DNA of 64,000 nt from the NCBI GenBank assembly GCA_031374415.1, contig JANMGB010000259.1, positions 7,711 to 71,710 on the forward strand. Direction: 5' to 3'. The notes below the pieces were generated by a model. It had not been told where the DNA came from and searched no databases. It saw nothing but the letters and a program-made list of their open reading frames with translations. Positions within the stretch are counted from its first letter, which is position 1. Each line of letters starts with the position of its first letter. The translations under genes and the position numbers were made by a program. This DNA is from CANHBY01 sp031374415. Its GTDB lineage: Bacteria > Pseudomonadota > Gammaproteobacteria > Burkholderiales > Burkholderiaceae_C. This document shows positions 54,954-63,537 of the stretch, piece after piece.

Positions 54954-56608
54954 TGATGGGCTGAGGGATCACTCAAATAGTGACTCAAGGGCGAGCCACC
55001 CTTGTCGATGGCGGCGCGAATCAACTGCTCAAGGACATGCACGTTCCAAACTTTGCCATAGGACAACTCGCCCCGAAGCGGATCTTGTTTGGCTTCAATC
55101 ACGAGGCACCCCTTGCCACGAGACAGCTTCGACTCGGCCCAGCTCAAGCGCCCGCCACGCAGCACCACGCCTTCGTCTTGCACCTGCCAGGCGCCAACGG
55201 TCAGTGTGCGCCCTGCTTTGAGCGCATGCGCCATTTCGTACATCAGCCGCACACACACAGCGCGCCACAAGCTGTCGGTAAACGCCGTGTACGCCGCCTC
55301 GGCTCGCATGCGAATTGTCAGGGTGCGAGTTGAATCAGCGATCTCAACGCTGTGATAAGTGCCAACCGGAAAACCATGGAGCAACTGGCGATTGCTTTCC
55401 CAACGCACCTGCGCAATATCGCTCAAACGCAGGTGTTGACCCTGCCAGCTCACCCCCTCCGGGTCAATGCGCAAGGGGTGTTTAGACCACAGACCCACCT
55501 GGGCCTGAAATGAAATCGCACGCCGCCACTCAACGTCCCAGCGTTGCACCTGGAGTCGCTCTTCCTCGATCTCCTTGAGACGCAGCGCATCAGACTCAAG
55601 CTGCTCGCGAACACGCGGCACGGCTGCGAAGAGATCGAGCGACGCGGTCGTCATGCGGTGCGCCATCGACCACAGGCCATGCTGATTGAACAAGCTCACA
55701 CCCAACTCGCGCAACTCACCCGCCAGTTGCTCGCTGTGAACGTTGGCCATACCGCGGGCCTTCATGCTGAGCTGGATAGGACGCGCGACATGGCACCAGT
55801 GGCGGGCAACCAACAACACTTGTTCGACGGCGGGGGCAACCGTGGCCTCACCCTCGGCTCCCTGGGCCAAGATACGCTCGCCCAGTTTGGCCATGTTCTC
55901 GCGCTCAGCCTCCAGGACGGCCTGGGTTTCGAGTGCATAGGCATCCACCAAGTCATCGATCAGCGCGCAAGCAGTCACTGAGCCTTGAGCCGTTGCGCGA
56001 CTGACCAGGGCTGTCATGGTATCCACCAGCATGGCCGACGGCATGCGGTCAAGAAAGTCCATCAGCACATCTTTGTACTGCTTGCGTATCGATGACAGCA
56101 CGTCATCGACGGCGGCCAAATCATGCACCTCAGGAAAGCCAGACACCTTCCGATCGCTGTTCACGCTGGCAACAATCTCAGTGACTTCAAGGCGCTCGAC
56201 CACCGCACCAAACTCACGGATAAATTCAGCCATCCTGGTTTCGTCGGAAACTCGAGGCGTCATGCGCTCAAAGCCAGCACACATGAGGTTGGCGCGAGCC
56301 AACGGTGGCAAACCAGCCGGGCGCGCCATCACGCGAACAGGGTCTGCTGCGAGAGACGCCAAGAGGTTATCGACCACACCTGCCTCAACGCCAGAGAACC
56401 AACCCAGCTCCGCACGCAAACGGGTGCGTGGGTTCGTCAGGTCAGAGCGTGCACGCTGGCACAGCGCCTGATCACCATGCAAACCGCGCTCTTCGGCATG
56501 CTCGATGATGGTGCGGCGATCGTCCAAGGGCGTCACCCCCAACACAGAAAAAGGGTTTGAGCCCAGGAGATCAGACCTTGCCTCAGAGGCCTTGGGATTG
56601 ACACGCAT
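54950..56608 (-). CDS. large protein with N-terminal J-like domain, chaperone operon
   Basis: A 552-residue cytoplasmic protein, not identified with a named family. The start (SNPFSVLGVTPLDDRRTIIEHAEERGLHGDQALCQRARSDLTNPRTRLRAELGWF, with no HPD) reads like a J-domain relative ending in an LTNPRTRLRAEL helix, as DnaJ's LSDPxKRxxYD. The middle is helical and acidic; the last third is beta-rich and ends near a DPSAHQ tail. A J-like partner next to an Hsp70 relative fits a co-chaperone. ATG 56608 is chosen; GTG starts 12 codons further up would overlap the proline-rich gene. Confidence 0.7.
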   Translation of the reverse strand: MRVNPKASEARSDLLGSNPFSVLGVTPLDDRRTIIEHAEERGLHGDQALCQRARSDLTNPRTRLRAELGWFSGVEAGVVDNLLASLAADPVRVMARPAGLPPLARANLMCAGFERMTPRVSDETRMAEFIREFGAVVERLEVTEIVASVNSDRKVSGFPEVHDLAAVDDVLSSIRKQYKDVLMDFLDRMPSAMLVDTMTALVSRATAQGSVTACALIDDLVDAYALETQAVLEAERENMAKLGERILAQGAEGEATVAPAVEQVLLVARHWCHVARPIQLSMKARGMANVHSEQLAGELRELGVSLFNQHGLWSMAHRMTTASLDLFAAVPRVREQLESDALRLKEIEEERLQVQRWDVEWRRAISFQAQVGLWSKHPLRIDPEGVSWQGQHLRLSDIAQVRWESNRQLLHGFPVGTYHSVEIADSTRTLTIRMRAEAAYTAFTDSLWRAVCVRLMYEMAHALKAGRTLTVGAWQVQDEGVVLRGGRLSWAESKLSRGKGCLVIEAKQDPLRGELSYGKVWNVHVLEQLIRAAIDKGGSPLSHYLSDPSAHQ

Positions 56609-56628
56609 GATGTTTCGTTCGGTCCTGC

Positions 56629-58317
56629 TCACATGGGCACGCACTTGTTTTCAGGGCCGGGCAAGCACCACCACAGAGGGCGCTCAGCGGGCTCGACGCG
56701 CTTGGGCATGCGAGGTGCGGACGCATTCGCAGGGGGAGCGGTTGGCGTTGCATTGACAGACGCCGGCGGGGCGGGAGGCCGCAAGGGTTGGTCGTCGAGC
56801 ACATCGTCGCGACGGGCGAGCCAATCTGACTTCGCGCGTGCCTCGATTTGACCGCGGTCAGCCTCGACCACAGCGACGACGCGCTGCAACTCGCTGCGCT
56901 CGTACTTAAAGTTTCGGCACCGGGCGTTGTAATCGTTGAGCAGATCGTTGTACCGACTCACCTCTTTAGCCACCTCCGCACGCACCAGTTGGTTCTGCGT
57001 GTTCAAACGCATATTTTGCGCCACGCAATAGCGAATTTGCCCCGCCTCCAGCAATCGACCCTCACCTCCAACGGGAGGACGCGACTCCGCGGGCAGCTCA
57101 GCAGGTTGAACTGGAACAACATCCCGGGGTGGAGGTGGAGGTGACTGCGGCGCAGGCTCTGCTGTGCGCTCAGGCAGTGGGGGCGGCGCAGCCGCTGTCG
57201 CCGATACCGGTGGGGCGGGCGCCGCCGCCGAAGCGCTTGGCGCCCCAGGGGGTGCGATCTTGGGACGCTCTGGCGTCGTCACCTTGGGTGAGTCGGCCTG
57301 CGGCCGCGCATTGGGGCGCTCATAGCGCGAGAACCATTGCACCACACCCACCGCCAATGCGACGACCAGCAACAGGCCCGCGGCCAACCAAATCCACACG
57401 GCCACACCACCACCGCTGTGGGGCGGGCGCAAACCAGGTACGCCATATGCAGGTGGATCAGGGACCACCTGCGCAGGTGCAGATGGCATCGACATCGAAG
57501 GCGGTGGCGCCTCGGGCGTGACCGCCTGCGCCAACGGCGGAGCTGGCACAGGCGCCCCGGGGCCTGCTTGCGCCCCCGGCAACAGCGGTGGGGGCAAAGG
57601 CGGCAAGGCGCCAGCTGCTGGCGATGGGGGCGGCAAAGGGGGCAACATCTCTGCCACAGCGGGAGCGTCAGACGTGTCGGGGCCAGACTCAAGGACGCCC
57701 ATCACCGTACAGTCCACAAGCACCGGCAGCTCTCCATTGCCATCTTGCCAGCTTGGCTCGACACGCCCCGGGGGCGGCGCAAGTGCGTGAAACGAAGGCC
57801 CTGGCAGCAATGCGGACGATGGATCCGAGACCACAAAAGGCAACGGTGGGGGCAGTGCAGGCTGTTTGGGCTGCAGACCTGCCCAGGTGGGCGTGGGCGT
57901 GGGCGTGGGCGTGGGCGTGGGCGTGGGCGTGGGCGTGGGTGCAGGTGCAGGTGCAGGTGCAGGTGCAGGTGCAGGTGCAGGTGCAGGTGCAGGTGCAGGT
58001 GCAGCCATGGCAGCCGGCGTAGGCGTAGGCGTAGGCGTAGGCGTGGGCGCCTCAGGCGCAACAGGTGGCGGCGTCAGACCTGGCACGCCAGGGCCAGTGG
58101 GCAAGGCAAAGGCCGTAGGCACCTGAAACGCACTGGGCGAAATGTAAGAAGTGGGCGCCACGTAGGCGGATCGGGCAACGGGCAGCCGTGTGGGCGGCTC
58201 GACACGCTGCTCAATCGACTTCTCAGGCTTCACACCGCCCCGCCCATTGGGGAACAGATCGGCCAAACCAGCAAAACCCTGAGCTGGCGGATGTGATGGC
58301 TGACGTGGCTCTCTCAT
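56629..58317 (-). CDS. proline-rich single-pass membrane protein, hexanucleotide-repeat gene
   Basis: 562 residues. About the first 310 are low complexity, with PT and PA runs (about residues 90-145), proline-rich stretches and no fold I can name. One transmembrane helix (VAVWIWLAAGLLLVVALAVGVVQWF) lies near residue 320, then a second Pro/Ala-rich part and a C-terminal helical region (RYCVAQNMRLNTQNQLVRAEVAKEVSRYNDLLNDYNARC) that may be coiled coil, ending in PGPENKC. The long proline-rich half could reach across the periplasm or be cytoplasmic; direction is unsettled. It belongs to the Hsp70 operon. Confidence 0.8.
   Translation of the reverse strand: MREPRQPSHPPAQGFAGLADLFPNGRGGVKPEKSIEQRVEPPTRLPVARSAYVAPTSYISPSAFQVPTAFALPTGPGVPGLTPPPVAPEAPTPTPTPTPTPAAMAAPAPAPAPAPAPAPAPAPAPAPTPTPTPTPTPTPTPTPTWAGLQPKQPALPPPLPFVVSDPSSALLPGPSFHALAPPPGRVEPSWQDGNGELPVLVDCTVMGVLESGPDTSDAPAVAEMLPPLPPPSPAAGALPPLPPPLLPGAQAGPGAPVPAPPLAQAVTPEAPPPSMSMPSAPAQVVPDPPAYGVPGLRPPHSGGGVAVWIWLAAGLLLVVALAVGVVQWFSRYERPNARPQADSPKVTTPERPKIAPPGAPSASAAAPAPPVSATAAAPPPLPERTAEPAPQSPPPPPRDVVPVQPAELPAESRPPVGGEGRLLEAGQIRYCVAQNMRLNTQNQLVRAEVAKEVSRYNDLLNDYNARCRNFKYERSELQRVVAVVEADRGQIEARAKSDWLARRDDVLDDQPLRPPAPPASVNATPTAPPANASAPRMPKRVEPAERPLWWCLPGPENKCVPM
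57887..58048. repeat. tandem hexanucleotide arrays inside the proline-rich gene
   Basis: (GTGGGC)8 plus one GTGGGT at 57887-57940, (GCAGGT)10 at 57941-58000, an 18-base break, then (GTAGGC)4 plus GTGGGC at 58019-58048 on the plus strand. Each unit encodes a dipeptide (Pro-Thr or Pro-Ala) on the minus strand. Slippage would change protein length in steps of two residues without shifting the frame. Confidence 0.95.
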
Positions 58318-58438
58318 CTGATGATCCTAAGACGAAACCCACTGGCCGCGGGGCGTGGGAACGGGCAACGGCCGGCCAAAGAGGGCTCCACCAGGCAACT
58401 CATGGCTGAAAGGGATCCAACTTGTCCAGAGGCATCGA

Positions 58439-60937
58439 TTAACCGATCAAGATGTTCGAGTGCGCAAGAAGTTGGTCATCGGCCCCCCAGCGAATGCGCG
58501 TGGACTCCAGAACGTCGAGCGTCTGACGCAACTTGTCCATCTCATTGTGCTCAAGGGCCAGACGGCCCGCCTCAACGAGTTCGGCGTGTTCGTCGACATT
58601 GGGAAAGAAGTGGGTGGACTCGGCCAGCCAATTGAACCGGTCCACCACGAACCAGTCTTGGCGGAAGAGGATTTCCCAATTTTTGCCTCGCAACTCTTGC
58701 AAATAGCCTTCAAAGTCGCCGCTGTTGTTGCCAATGGCCCGACGAGCGGTGTTGACCAGGTGATCGAAGGCGGTGGTCTCAGCGGGGCGGGCGTGCTTGC
58801 GCACGCTCTCATCAAACACCTTGACGCAGTTGTCGAGCTCGATCTTGCGAATGACGCGCAGATGGGTCTTGCGGGCGACAGCCAGCAATTTTTTGGCTTC
58901 CTGCACGTCGTCCATCGCCTGCTTCGCCAACTCTGGGTCGCCGTCCGTCTCGCAAGCAGCGGCGGCACGCTCAAGGCGGCGAATAGCCTGCGCCAGCATG
59001 GGATCATCGACCGCCCCAGCGACATCATCAATGCGCGCCGCCACACGTTCCGCTTCGTCAGCAATGCGCTTAGAGGCCACCGAAAAGTCGATCTGCCCCT
59101 CCTGCCGTGAATAATAGTTGCGGCCGCTTTGGAAGTTGCCACCGATGGAGGGCACGGTCAGCTCCATGCGGATGTTGCCGGAGTCAAGCACTTCGTACTC
59201 GAGCACCAGATCCACCCCTTTACCGATGACGCCTTCAGAGAAGTCTGAGCCACGAACCTCGAACATGCCAATGAAGCGGTTGTCAGAGACGGGGTCGTCA
59301 ATGGCGCCTTCCCAGAGCTTGAACTTCAATGAACTGGGCTCGCCAGCGCGCAGGGCCTCATCGGCCTTGAAAGTCTTTTTGCCCTTCTTTGGCAGGGGCT
59401 CGCCCTCGCGAACAAGGTAGTCCAAGATGAAACGCCCGCCGAGCTTCTCGCGCGCCTCAACCCCCACCGAATGGGAGGCTGGAATCGCATCGATTTGTGC
59501 TGCAGTGCGCGCAATGACAATCTTGTCTTGCGACAACTCAACCGGCCCGCCTGCGCTGTCAAAGGCAAATAGCTTGAAGGTGTTTTCACCCGCCTTGCTC
59601 AAAGGCACCTCGACTGAAGCACCATCTTGCAAGGCAAGACTGCCTGAGGTCCAGCCCGTGTCAAGGCTGTCGAGCTGAAAAGCCGCACCCGGCAAGACCT
59701 CGCCCACCAGCTTGGCGACGATTTTGGCTTTGCTATCAGGCGTGCGTGCAACGTAATTGAATGCCAGCTGAACCTCACCCCCCTCGGCCGAAATTTCGCC
59801 TCGACCGCTCTTGCGACTTCGATTGTGGGTTGTCCAATCGATGGATTCAGCAAACACCGCAGCGCCCTCTGACACCGCGGTCATGGGATTGACCTCGGTC
59901 GATGCGGCAATGCCCAGCTCACCAGCCACCTTGTCACGCAATGGCTTGTATTGAGTGGGCCCACCGACAAACACCACGCAACCGACGTCATGCGGCGACA
60001 AACCCGATTTGCTCATGGTTTCGCGCACGGCCGCAATCGACTCATCGACTTTGTCCTTGATCAACGCATCAAAGGCAGCACGAGTCACGGGGATGTCGAG
60101 GTAAATGTCCTTGCCCTGGCGGTCACGCACCCCCAGCTCGCTGTCGTCCAGGCTGATGATGGACTCCAGCTTGGCCGACAACTCGATCTTGGCGCGCTCG
60201 GTGGCCCAGGCGGCCATGTGCCGCAGGGTCGCGTACTGTTTGTCGATAGAAAAGTTCTCGGGCAAATCAAAGTGCTCAAACAACCAAGGCTTGACGATGT
60301 TGTCCATCATCAGGCGGTCAAAGTCACGGCCACCGCACATGGCAATGCCACCGTGCGCCAACAAGCTGACACGGCCGTTGATGCTCTCCGCGATGGCCAC
60401 ATCCAGCGTGCCGCCACCCAGGTCATAGACCAAAAAGATGCCATCGATCTTGCGCTGGCGCATCACACTCATGACCGCCGCCACGGGCTCTTGCATCAGC
60501 GCCACTTTGCCCAAGCCCGCGGCCTCTGCGGCGGCCAGGCTGGCATCTTTTTGCATTTGGTTGAACGCCGCAGGCACGGTGATGACCGTGCCGGTGTCGG
60601 GGTCGTTGCGGATTTCTTCGGGCAAGTAACCGTACAACACACGCAAAATTTCAGCCGAACAATCCTCAGGGCTCATCACCATGTCAACAGCTTCAAGGCG
60701 GATGGGGGTGCTGGTGCCCATCAAGCGCTTGAACAGCGTCGCGGCGTTGTCAGGGTTGCGCGCGGCGTTGTCGTAGGCGCGTTTGCCCACATACTTGTTC
60801 CCCCGACGATCAATGAAAATAGCCGACGGCGTGACGTCGTTTTGTTCGGGGCTTTTGAAAATACGCACATGCTCACCATCAAAGGTGGTGATGGCGCTGT
60901 TGGTGGTGCCCAAGTCGATGCCGACATAATATTTCAT
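58439..60937 (-). CDS. non-canonical Hsp70-family protein
   Basis: 832 residues, longer than DnaK. The N-terminal actin-fold ATPase is complete: YVGIDLGTTNSAI (phosphate 1), YDLGGGTLDVAI (phosphate 2) and FVGGPTQYKPLRDKV, an adenosine motif varying LVGGSTRIP. The conserved allosteric linker DVLLLD is not visible. From about residue 390 it has a beta-rich and then helical part unlike the DnaK substrate lid and no EEVD end. Neighbouring GrpE-like and J-like genes support a dedicated chaperone cycle. Start ATG overlaps the GrpE-like stop by four bases. Confidence 0.9.
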   Translation of the reverse strand: MKYYVGIDLGTTNSAITTFDGEHVRIFKSPEQNDVTPSAIFIDRRGNKYVGKRAYDNAARNPDNAATLFKRLMGTSTPIRLEAVDMVMSPEDCSAEILRVLYGYLPEEIRNDPDTGTVITVPAAFNQMQKDASLAAAEAAGLGKVALMQEPVAAVMSVMRQRKIDGIFLVYDLGGGTLDVAIAESINGRVSLLAHGGIAMCGGRDFDRLMMDNIVKPWLFEHFDLPENFSIDKQYATLRHMAAWATERAKIELSAKLESIISLDDSELGVRDRQGKDIYLDIPVTRAAFDALIKDKVDESIAAVRETMSKSGLSPHDVGCVVFVGGPTQYKPLRDKVAGELGIAASTEVNPMTAVSEGAAVFAESIDWTTHNRSRKSGRGEISAEGGEVQLAFNYVARTPDSKAKIVAKLVGEVLPGAAFQLDSLDTGWTSGSLALQDGASVEVPLSKAGENTFKLFAFDSAGGPVELSQDKIVIARTAAQIDAIPASHSVGVEAREKLGGRFILDYLVREGEPLPKKGKKTFKADEALRAGEPSSLKFKLWEGAIDDPVSDNRFIGMFEVRGSDFSEGVIGKGVDLVLEYEVLDSGNIRMELTVPSIGGNFQSGRNYYSRQEGQIDFSVASKRIADEAERVAARIDDVAGAVDDPMLAQAIRRLERAAAACETDGDPELAKQAMDDVQEAKKLLAVARKTHLRVIRKIELDNCVKVFDESVRKHARPAETTAFDHLVNTARRAIGNNSGDFEGYLQELRGKNWEILFRQDWFVVDRFNWLAESTHFFPNVDEHAELVEAGRLALEHNEMDKLRQTLDVLESTRIRWGADDQLLAHSNILIG

Positions 60938-61320
60938 GATTCAACCGATCCCTCTGCAAGTTTCAACAACACGGTTCCGGCTTTCACGAGCCCTGTCGAG
61001 CCCATGACCACGGGCTCCACCATTTGCTCAACCACCAACACGTCATCCGGGCCAAAGTCACCGATGTTGAGCGGCGACGCGGCCATCCCGGGGTCATACA
61101 TCTGGCCCTCCAGGCTGACGATTCGCATGTCCACCATGGCCAGACTCTCGTCCACCCGCTTCAGGAAATAACGCATTTGGTTGGCATACCGTGCGGCTTC
61201 GGCTGCGTCGAGCCGCGTCAACATGCGCCCAAACACCTTGGCAAACCGCCAACTCTCCAGGGCCATGTCAATGAGGGGTTGCTGCAAGCTGGCATCAGCC
61301 CCACTGTCTGTGCTGATCAT
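60934..61320 (-). CDS. small GrpE-like protein
   Basis: A 128-residue protein. Residues about 30-60 are a helix (RMLTRLDAAEAARYANQMRYFLKRVDESLAMVDMRI), and the end is beta-like (LEGQMYDPGMAASPLNIGDFG...VLVVEQMVEPVVMGSTGLVKAGTVLLKLAE). This parallels the GrpE wing, in particular GQxYDP, then an EExxxGY-type turn and V(I)xPAxVxV. Similarity is weak and visual only. The position next to the Hsp70 gene (ATGA overlap) supports a nucleotide exchange role. AAGGAAG precedes ATG 61320. Confidence 0.6.
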   Translation of the reverse strand: MISTDSGADASLQQPLIDMALESWRFAKVFGRMLTRLDAAEAARYANQMRYFLKRVDESLAMVDMRIVSLEGQMYDPGMAASPLNIGDFGPDDVLVVEQMVEPVVMGSTGLVKAGTVLLKLAEGSVES

Positions 61321-61457
61321 GTCACTTCCTTTGCGCCGAGAACATCGGCCCGCATGGTACCCGACGCCGATATCTCCATAGAGAGTGTCCGACCGCACAC
61401 GCCGCTGTGGAGCTTGGCTGGATGAATGCTCCAGAGCGAACAACCGCCCATGAAGTG

Positions 61458-62183
61458 CTACTGGATGCCTGACTCCCCAGGCACAGTCGGCTGCGCCAAA
61501 CCGCTGAGCCGCACGCGCGCCGCGGGTGTGACGGCCCCGAGCATGGCCGACACAAACTCCTGGTGCAGCGCAAACGCACGGGGGCTGACAGGATCAATGG
61601 AAGACACACGAAAGAGCAAACCATCGGGTATTTGGCCCGTCAAACCCAAACGTATTTCAACCATGCGACGCTGAAACTGCCCCACAACCGCGGTGTCACC
61701 AAAGGTGAGCCAATAACTCACAGGCTCAAAATGAGTGCCCTGCCTGGACACTTTTTTGGTTTCAAGGTGCCGCCCTTGGATAGCGCCGTAGGGGGTAGAG
61801 ATCACCGCTGCAGCACTGCTCACCACGGTAAACCCCTGCGCGGGGTAGCAAACCTCCGGTTGATGGGCTTGCAAGTCACCCCGCTGATCGTCGCCATAGG
61901 CCAAAGACAGAATCACTTGCTGACCCTTTGCGTTGACGTAAAAGCGGGTGAGGGTTTGGCTGTAAAGCTTGTTCAGCAACTGTTGCGTTTGCGGGTTGAC
62001 CACCTCGACCCGACCGGGGGGCTGCTCACGCCAGTCCCCAAACGCCTTAGGGACAATTTCTTCCAACGAGAAGGGTGCCTGTTGCCCGGGCTGGGAAGGC
62101 GACAAGCGCACCCACAGGCCCATCATGGCCGACACGACCATCAACATCGCAAGCCAAATTGACACTCGAACAGATGAAGACAT
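61458..62183 (-). CDS. epsI: EpsI family protein
   Basis: A 241-residue protein with one N-terminal transmembrane helix (SIWLAMLMVVSAMMGLWVRL), then a periplasmic domain with FGDWREQ, LSLAYGDDQRGDLQAHQPEVCYPAQGF and SYWLTFGD, typical of the EpsI (DUF3485) partners of exosortases. These are linked to exopolysaccharide export and cleavage of PEP-CTERM proteins; the CYPAQG cysteine is conserved. No exosortase gene is in the window. The start ATG 62183 is preferred to a TTG four codons upstream. It is followed after 137 bases by the GrpE-like gene. Confidence 0.87.
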   Translation of the reverse strand: MSSSVRVSIWLAMLMVVSAMMGLWVRLSPSQPGQQAPFSLEEIVPKAFGDWREQPPGRVEVVNPQTQQLLNKLYSQTLTRFYVNAKGQQVILSLAYGDDQRGDLQAHQPEVCYPAQGFTVVSSAAAVISTPYGAIQGRHLETKKVSRQGTHFEPVSYWLTFGDTAVVGQFQRRMVEIRLGLTGQIPDGLLFRVSSIDPVSPRAFALHQEFVSAMLGAVTPAARVRLSGLAQPTVPGESGIQ

Positions 62184-62499
62184 GCGCGCGCCCAAAGGCT
62201 GGTTCTGGTAATGTTTGATTTTACGGGCGATGCCAGTGCAATTTGGTTTTCCACGGCACGAGGGCTTACCATACCTTTATCGGGCTCAAATTGCAGTGCC
62301 GCGCACGCTTATAGTTTGGCTCAAGCAAAACCCAAAAATAGAGAGGTTCGGCAGGAAATGACTGGAAGACTGGATCAAGGTCTCTGCCCAGCCGATACAC
62401 TGGGGGGTTTCGTGCTTTCTCGTCGATCCTTGAACCATAGGTGACAAGACTTGAGCATGCTTTAAGTGTTTTTCCAGATTTGTTGTCGGAGTATTCAAG
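62184..62499. other. intergenic region between epsI and the DUF1996 gene
   Basis: About 316 bases between divergent starts. No credible gene is present: frames covering it lack ribosome binding sites and typical codon use. It must hold the two promoters, but I cannot identify -35/-10 pairs with confidence. No terminator or strong repeat is seen. Confidence 0.55.
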
Positions 62500-63537
62500 A
62501 TGAAACGTGGTTTGCATGCAGTTCCTACCGCCTGGCGCGTCACGCTGTTGTCACTGGCCCTCGCGGCCTGCGGCGGCGGCTACGCGACGTCAACAGATGC
62601 TTCCTCGACCGACGGTCAGAGTTCAACAGCACCAACCGGGCCAACCCCGGGGCATGGGGCGGCACCGTTCCCGGCGGGTTTTGCGGGCTACGGCACGGAG
62701 CGTGTGCAAGCCACCAATGAGCTGCCGGCCGGACCGAGCGACGTTGGTGCATTTCGCCTGCGTTGCCAGCCTTCGCATTTCGCCTTTGACGACCCGATCG
62801 TCTTCCCCAATCAACCCGGGCGCTCGCATTTGCACGTCTTTTTTGGCAACACGGGGGCCAACGCCTCATCCAACACCGAATCCTTGCTGTCTTCAGGCAA
62901 CGGCTCGTGCAACGGTGGCACGGTCAACCGCTCAGCCTACTGGGCACCGGCAATCATTGACATGCGAACCAACCGCGCCGTGCTGCCGGCCGCCAGCGAT
63001 TTTTATTACAAAACGGGCTACAACGGCGTTCGGGCCGCAGACATCAAGCCCTTTCCAAAGGGTCTGCGCATGATCGCAGGCGACCCCAAAAACGCTACCG
63101 ACCTGGGTCAAGGAAGTCACTATTCTTGGGCATGCCACAACAACTCTTCGCAGCGCGGTCAAACGATGCAAAACTGCGCGGTGGGTGACCAGCTTGAAAT
63201 GAGCCTCATGTTTCCACAGTGCTGGGATGGCGTGAACCTCGACAGCCCGGACCACAAGAGTCACATGGCCTACCCCACCAACGGCTGCCCCCGCTCGCAC
63301 CCGGTGGCCTTGCCTGAAGTATCCATGCACGTGCTCTACAACCTCACCGAACCCAACCACACCACCCATTGGCGCCTGTCATCGGACACCTACAACGGCC
63401 CAGCCGGCTACTCCACTCACGGAGACTGGTGGAATGGCTGGAGCCAGGCCCACATGGAAGCCTGGGTGCGTGATTGCAATGTGGCGTCCATGGACTGTCA
63501 CTCGCACCTTCTGGGTCGCGGGCAAATGATTTACTGA
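62500..63537 (+). CDS. DUF1996 lipoprotein
   Basis: A 345-residue exported protein. The N-terminus ends in a lipobox (SLALAACGGG), followed by a Ser/Thr/Pro linker. The body (from about residue 80) has the DUF1996 pattern: RLRCQPSHFAFDDPIVFPNQPGRSHLHVFFGN, YWAPAIIDM, MFPQCWDG, SHMAYPTNGCPRSHPVALPEVSMHVLYNL and CHSHLLGRG. Such domains occur in secreted proteins of bacteria and fungi and are of unknown function; the many His/Cys residues suggest metal binding. CGGAG lies ahead of the ATG. Confidence 0.85.
   Translation: MKRGLHAVPTAWRVTLLSLALAACGGGYATSTDASSTDGQSSTAPTGPTPGHGAAPFPAGFAGYGTERVQATNELPAGPSDVGAFRLRCQPSHFAFDDPIVFPNQPGRSHLHVFFGNTGANASSNTESLLSSGNGSCNGGTVNRSAYWAPAIIDMRTNRAVLPAASDFYYKTGYNGVRAADIKPFPKGLRMIAGDPKNATDLGQGSHYSWACHNNSSQRGQTMQNCAVGDQLEMSLMFPQCWDGVNLDSPDHKSHMAYPTNGCPRSHPVALPEVSMHVLYNLTEPNHTTHWRLSSDTYNGPAGYSTHGDWWNGWSQAHMEAWVRDCNVASMDCHSHLLGRGQMIY

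Noticed and set aside
57887..58048. Possible CRISPR array
   Set aside because: Units are 6 bp and contiguous, with no spacers.
57588..58126. Plus-strand frames rich in Gly/Val/Ala repeats over the hexanucleotide arrays
   Set aside because: They are the opposite-strand translation of low-complexity repeats, without ribosome binding sites, and inside a real minus-strand gene.
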